From assembly GCA_007134025.1 (NCBI GenBank), contig SLLR01000067.1, forward strand, positions 1 to 45,400: 45,400 bases of DNA. Reading direction: 5' to 3'. The position numbers and the translations under genes were made by a program. The notes under the pieces were generated by a model. The model saw nothing but the letters and a program-made list of their open reading frames with translations. It made no database searches and had not been told where the DNA came from. The DNA is from Desulfuromonadaceae bacterium (GTDB lineage: Bacteria > Desulfobacterota > Desulfuromonadia > Desulfuromonadales > Syntrophotaleaceae). Numbering within the stretch: position 1 is the stretch's first letter; every line of letters starts with the position of its first letter. Below are positions 43,843 to 45,400 of the stretch, one piece after another.

Positions 43843-44156
43843 GGTTTTTCTCCGAAAGGGCCCGGCTTCGGGGGGCGCCATGGCAGGTTGTTGTTCAGAC
43901 CGCCCGCGGGCTTTGGAAGGCTATTCTGTTTCTCTGAGGGCTGAATGTTTATTATACAGTATGCTGTGTCTTATGAGGATATAAACCACAAGATGTTGGA
44001 GTCTGTCAAGGACTGCGTGGCCTGGATTGCGGTTTCTCGACGGACCGGTTGCAGGCCGCCATTGACGCAGTTTGCGATTGCCATTCGGTTGTCATCAGTG
44101 GTAGTTTGCGCACTTTGACAATTTATTCAGCCAACGCTCAAATCAGGAGGGGCCGC
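43843..44156. other. 314-bp divergent intergenic region, nrdJ / PIN-PhoH
   Basis: Contains the two NrdR-like boxes and candidate promoter of nrdJ in its left half. The right half (44015-44156) has a repeated agtttgcg word (44070-44077 and 44103-44110) and the 'aggagg' ribosome site of the PIN-PhoH gene. I see no gene here on either strand. Confidence 0.6.
43951..44009 (-). promoter_or_regulatory. Tandem NrdR-like boxes and promoter of nrdJ
   Basis: Box 1 at 43954-43969 (minus strand ACACAGCATACTGTAT) matches 12 of 16, and box 2 at 43986-44001 matches 10 of 16, of the NrdR palindrome as I recall it (acaCwAtATaTwGtgt). The boxes are separated by 16 bp, placing their centres 32 bp apart, about three helical turns, as known for NrdR sites. 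A perfect TTGACA -35 lies at 44009-44004 with box 2 in its spacer. A TATAAT also lies at 43956-43951, overlapping box 1. The exact -10 is unclear. Confidence 0.6.
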
Positions 44157-45400
44157 ATGAAAAAAGTCTTCATACTGGATACCAATGTTTTTCTGCACGA
44201 TCCCCAGGCCATGCTCCGCTTTGAGGACAACGACGTCATTGTGCCGATTACGGTCATCGAGGAGGTCGATACGTTCAAGAAGGACCAAAATGAAATCGGC
44301 CGCAATGCTCGGCATCTTTCCCGGCTGCTGGACGGTTTTCGACAACAGGGACGCCTCACTGAAGGGGTGTCCCTGGACAACGGCGGGGTGCTCAAGGTTG
44401 TTCTCTTTACCCGTGAGGCGCTGGATCGGCTTCCTCCCGAACTGCAGATCGACAAGGCCGATAACCGCATTCTGGCCGTGGCGCTGCAGATGCGGGAGGA
44501 GTGTCAGTGCCCGGTGGTGTTCGTCACCAAGGACACCAACCTGCGGATCAAGGCCGACGCCATCGGTCTGGTGGCCCAGGACTACGAATCGGACAAGGTG
44601 TCCATCGAGGACCTTTATTCCGGAACCGCGGAGATCGAGGTGGACAAAAGCGATGTTGACCGCTTTTACGGCCAGGGCTATCTCGATCTCAGCGCCGAGC
44701 TGCTGCCCAACCAATGCGTCACCCTGATTGAGGCGGGCAATCCTTCCCATACGGCCATCGGCCGTTATCAGGCTTCCCTGGAGCGGGTTATCCCCCTGAT
44801 TCGGGTTCCCAAGGACGGACTCTGGGGTATTCATCCCCGCAACCGGGAGCAGCAGTTCGCCTTTGACATGCTGCTCAACGACGACGTGCAACTGGTCACC
44901 CTGGTCGGTAAGGCCGGGACCGGCAAGACCTTGCTGGCCATAGCCGCAGGTCTGCACAAGGCCTCGGACGAGGGCAGTTACAGCCGCCTGCTGGTGTCCC
45001 GGCCGATCTTTCCGCTGGGTCGGGATCTCGGCTTTCTGCCCGGCGACGTGGAAGAGAAGTTGTCGCCCTGGATGCAGCCGATTTTCGACAATGTCGACCT
45101 GTTGCTGGGCATGATCGACGAGCAGGGAAAACGCAAACGGGGCTACCGGGAACTGGTCGACATGGGGCTGCTGGAAATCGAGCCGCTCACTTACATCCGC
45201 GGTCGGTCCATCCCCAAGCAGTACCTGATCGTGGACGAGGCTCAGAATCTGACCCCCCACGAAATCAAAACCATCATCACTCGGGCCGGTGAAGGGACCA
45301 AGATCGTGCTGACCGGCGATCCCTACCAGATCGATAATCCCTATGTGGATGCGTCGAGTAATGGCCTGACCTATACCGTGGAAAAATTAAAAGGACAGGA
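44157..45400 (+). CDS. PIN domain-PhoH ATPase fusion (PhoH2/YlaK-like), 3' truncated by window
   Basis: The first 414 residues of a protein that continues past the window. The start is ATG 44157 behind 'aggagggg'. An N-terminal PIN nuclease domain (about 1-135) has acidic residues in 'VFILDTNVFLHD' (Asp8) and 'TVIEEVDTFKKD', and later 'VVFVTKDTNLRIKA'. A PhoH-type P-loop ATPase begins near residue 230, with Walker A 'GKAGTGKTLLA' (251-261) and Walker B 'LIVDEAQNLTPHE' (Asp360-Glu361). PIN-PhoH proteins are reported as RNA helicase-nucleases. It is divergent from nrdJ with no evident functional link. Confidence 0.92.
   Translation, partial: MKKVFILDTNVFLHDPQAMLRFEDNDVIVPITVIEEVDTFKKDQNEIGRNARHLSRLLDGFRQQGRLTEGVSLDNGGVLKVVLFTREALDRLPPELQIDKADNRILAVALQMREECQCPVVFVTKDTNLRIKADAIGLVAQDYESDKVSIEDLYSGTAEIEVDKSDVDRFYGQGYLDLSAELLPNQCVTLIEAGNPSHTAIGRYQASLERVIPLIRVPKDGLWGIHPRNREQQFAFDMLLNDDVQLVTLVGKAGTGKTLLAIAAGLHKASDEGSYSRLLVSRPIFPLGRDLGFLPGDVEEKLSPWMQPIFDNVDLLLGMIDEQGKRKRGYRELVDMGLLEIEPLTYIRGRSIPKQYLIVDEAQNLTPHEIKTIITRAGEGTKIVLTGDPYQIDNPYVDASSNGLTYTVEKLKGQ

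Noticed and set aside
44115-44143. TTGACA / TCAAAT promoter for the PIN-PhoH gene
   Set aside because: Although well spaced, its start point would fall at about 44150, inside the ribosome site and only 7 nt before the ATG, so it would not make a normal leader.
43843-44156. Cobalamin riboswitch upstream of B12-dependent nrdJ
   Set aside because: No B12-box-like conserved segment or suitable folding was found in the leader.

Overview
The window is a 45.4-kb stretch of bacterial chromosome, moderately GC-rich and densely coded. It is almost entirely housekeeping. The gene sets and their order (rplM-rpsI; queA-tgt-yajC-secD-secF-recJ; pheA-tyrA-aroA-cmk-ispH-rpsA-sppA-ihfB; lgt; cysE-iscR-iscS-iscU-mnmA-mtaB; B12-dependent nrdJ; PIN-PhoH) suggest a Desulfuromonadales-type bacterium (Geobacter/Desulfuromonas/Pelobacter relatives). 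That placement comes from gene order and protein character, not from a search. No CRISPR array, prophage, rRNA or tRNA was found, and no dedicated defence system was recognised.

Layout. 1-655: the 3' end of a REP-associated (Y1-type) transposase with a DnaA-like C-terminal domain abuts a truncated, frameshifted remnant of truA. 656-2759: ribosomal proteins L13 and S9, a strong terminator, then argC. 2840-4929: a YgiQ-family radical SAM protein and a small DUF2065 membrane protein. 5086-12425: queuosine genes queA and tgt, translocase genes yajC-secD-secF, then recJ and lapA. 12617-13807 (minus): a class I aminotransferase. 14005-22546: an aromatic amino acid and central operon (pheA, tyrA, aroA, cmk, ispH, rpsA, sppA, ihfB, a hotdog thioesterase). 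22796-25174: a pseudouridine synthase, lgt and a HAD phosphatase. 25168-25943 (minus): an RsbW-like kinase and a STAS antagonist. 25944-26411: a long non-coding gap with a candidate small RNA.

26412-33619: a chain of overlapping envelope genes (TPR lipoprotein, DUF4292 lipoprotein, peptide-binding lipoprotein) leads into two ABC permeases that are separated by galE. 33663-35742: a SEC-C/YchJ-like protein, mutM, an acyl-CoA thioesterase and a zinc-ribbon protein. 35735-41225: a sulfur and Fe-S island. CysE makes the cysteine precursor, IscS mobilises sulfur, IscU scaffolds clusters, and MnmA and MtaB use sulfur or clusters for tRNA modification. A 25-bp IscR-type operator sits at its head. 41279-45400: a 39-residue rubredoxin-like gene with a perfect palindromic operator, class II ribonucleotide reductase nrdJ behind two NrdR-like boxes, and the divergent start of a PIN-PhoH ATPase cut by the window end.

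The most useful observations are regulatory or structural: the transposase-disrupted truA, the IscR-like operator, the tandem NrdR-like boxes, the palindrome over the rubredoxin-like promoter, and the unassigned transcript candidate before the TPR gene. No clearly new multi-gene system was found.
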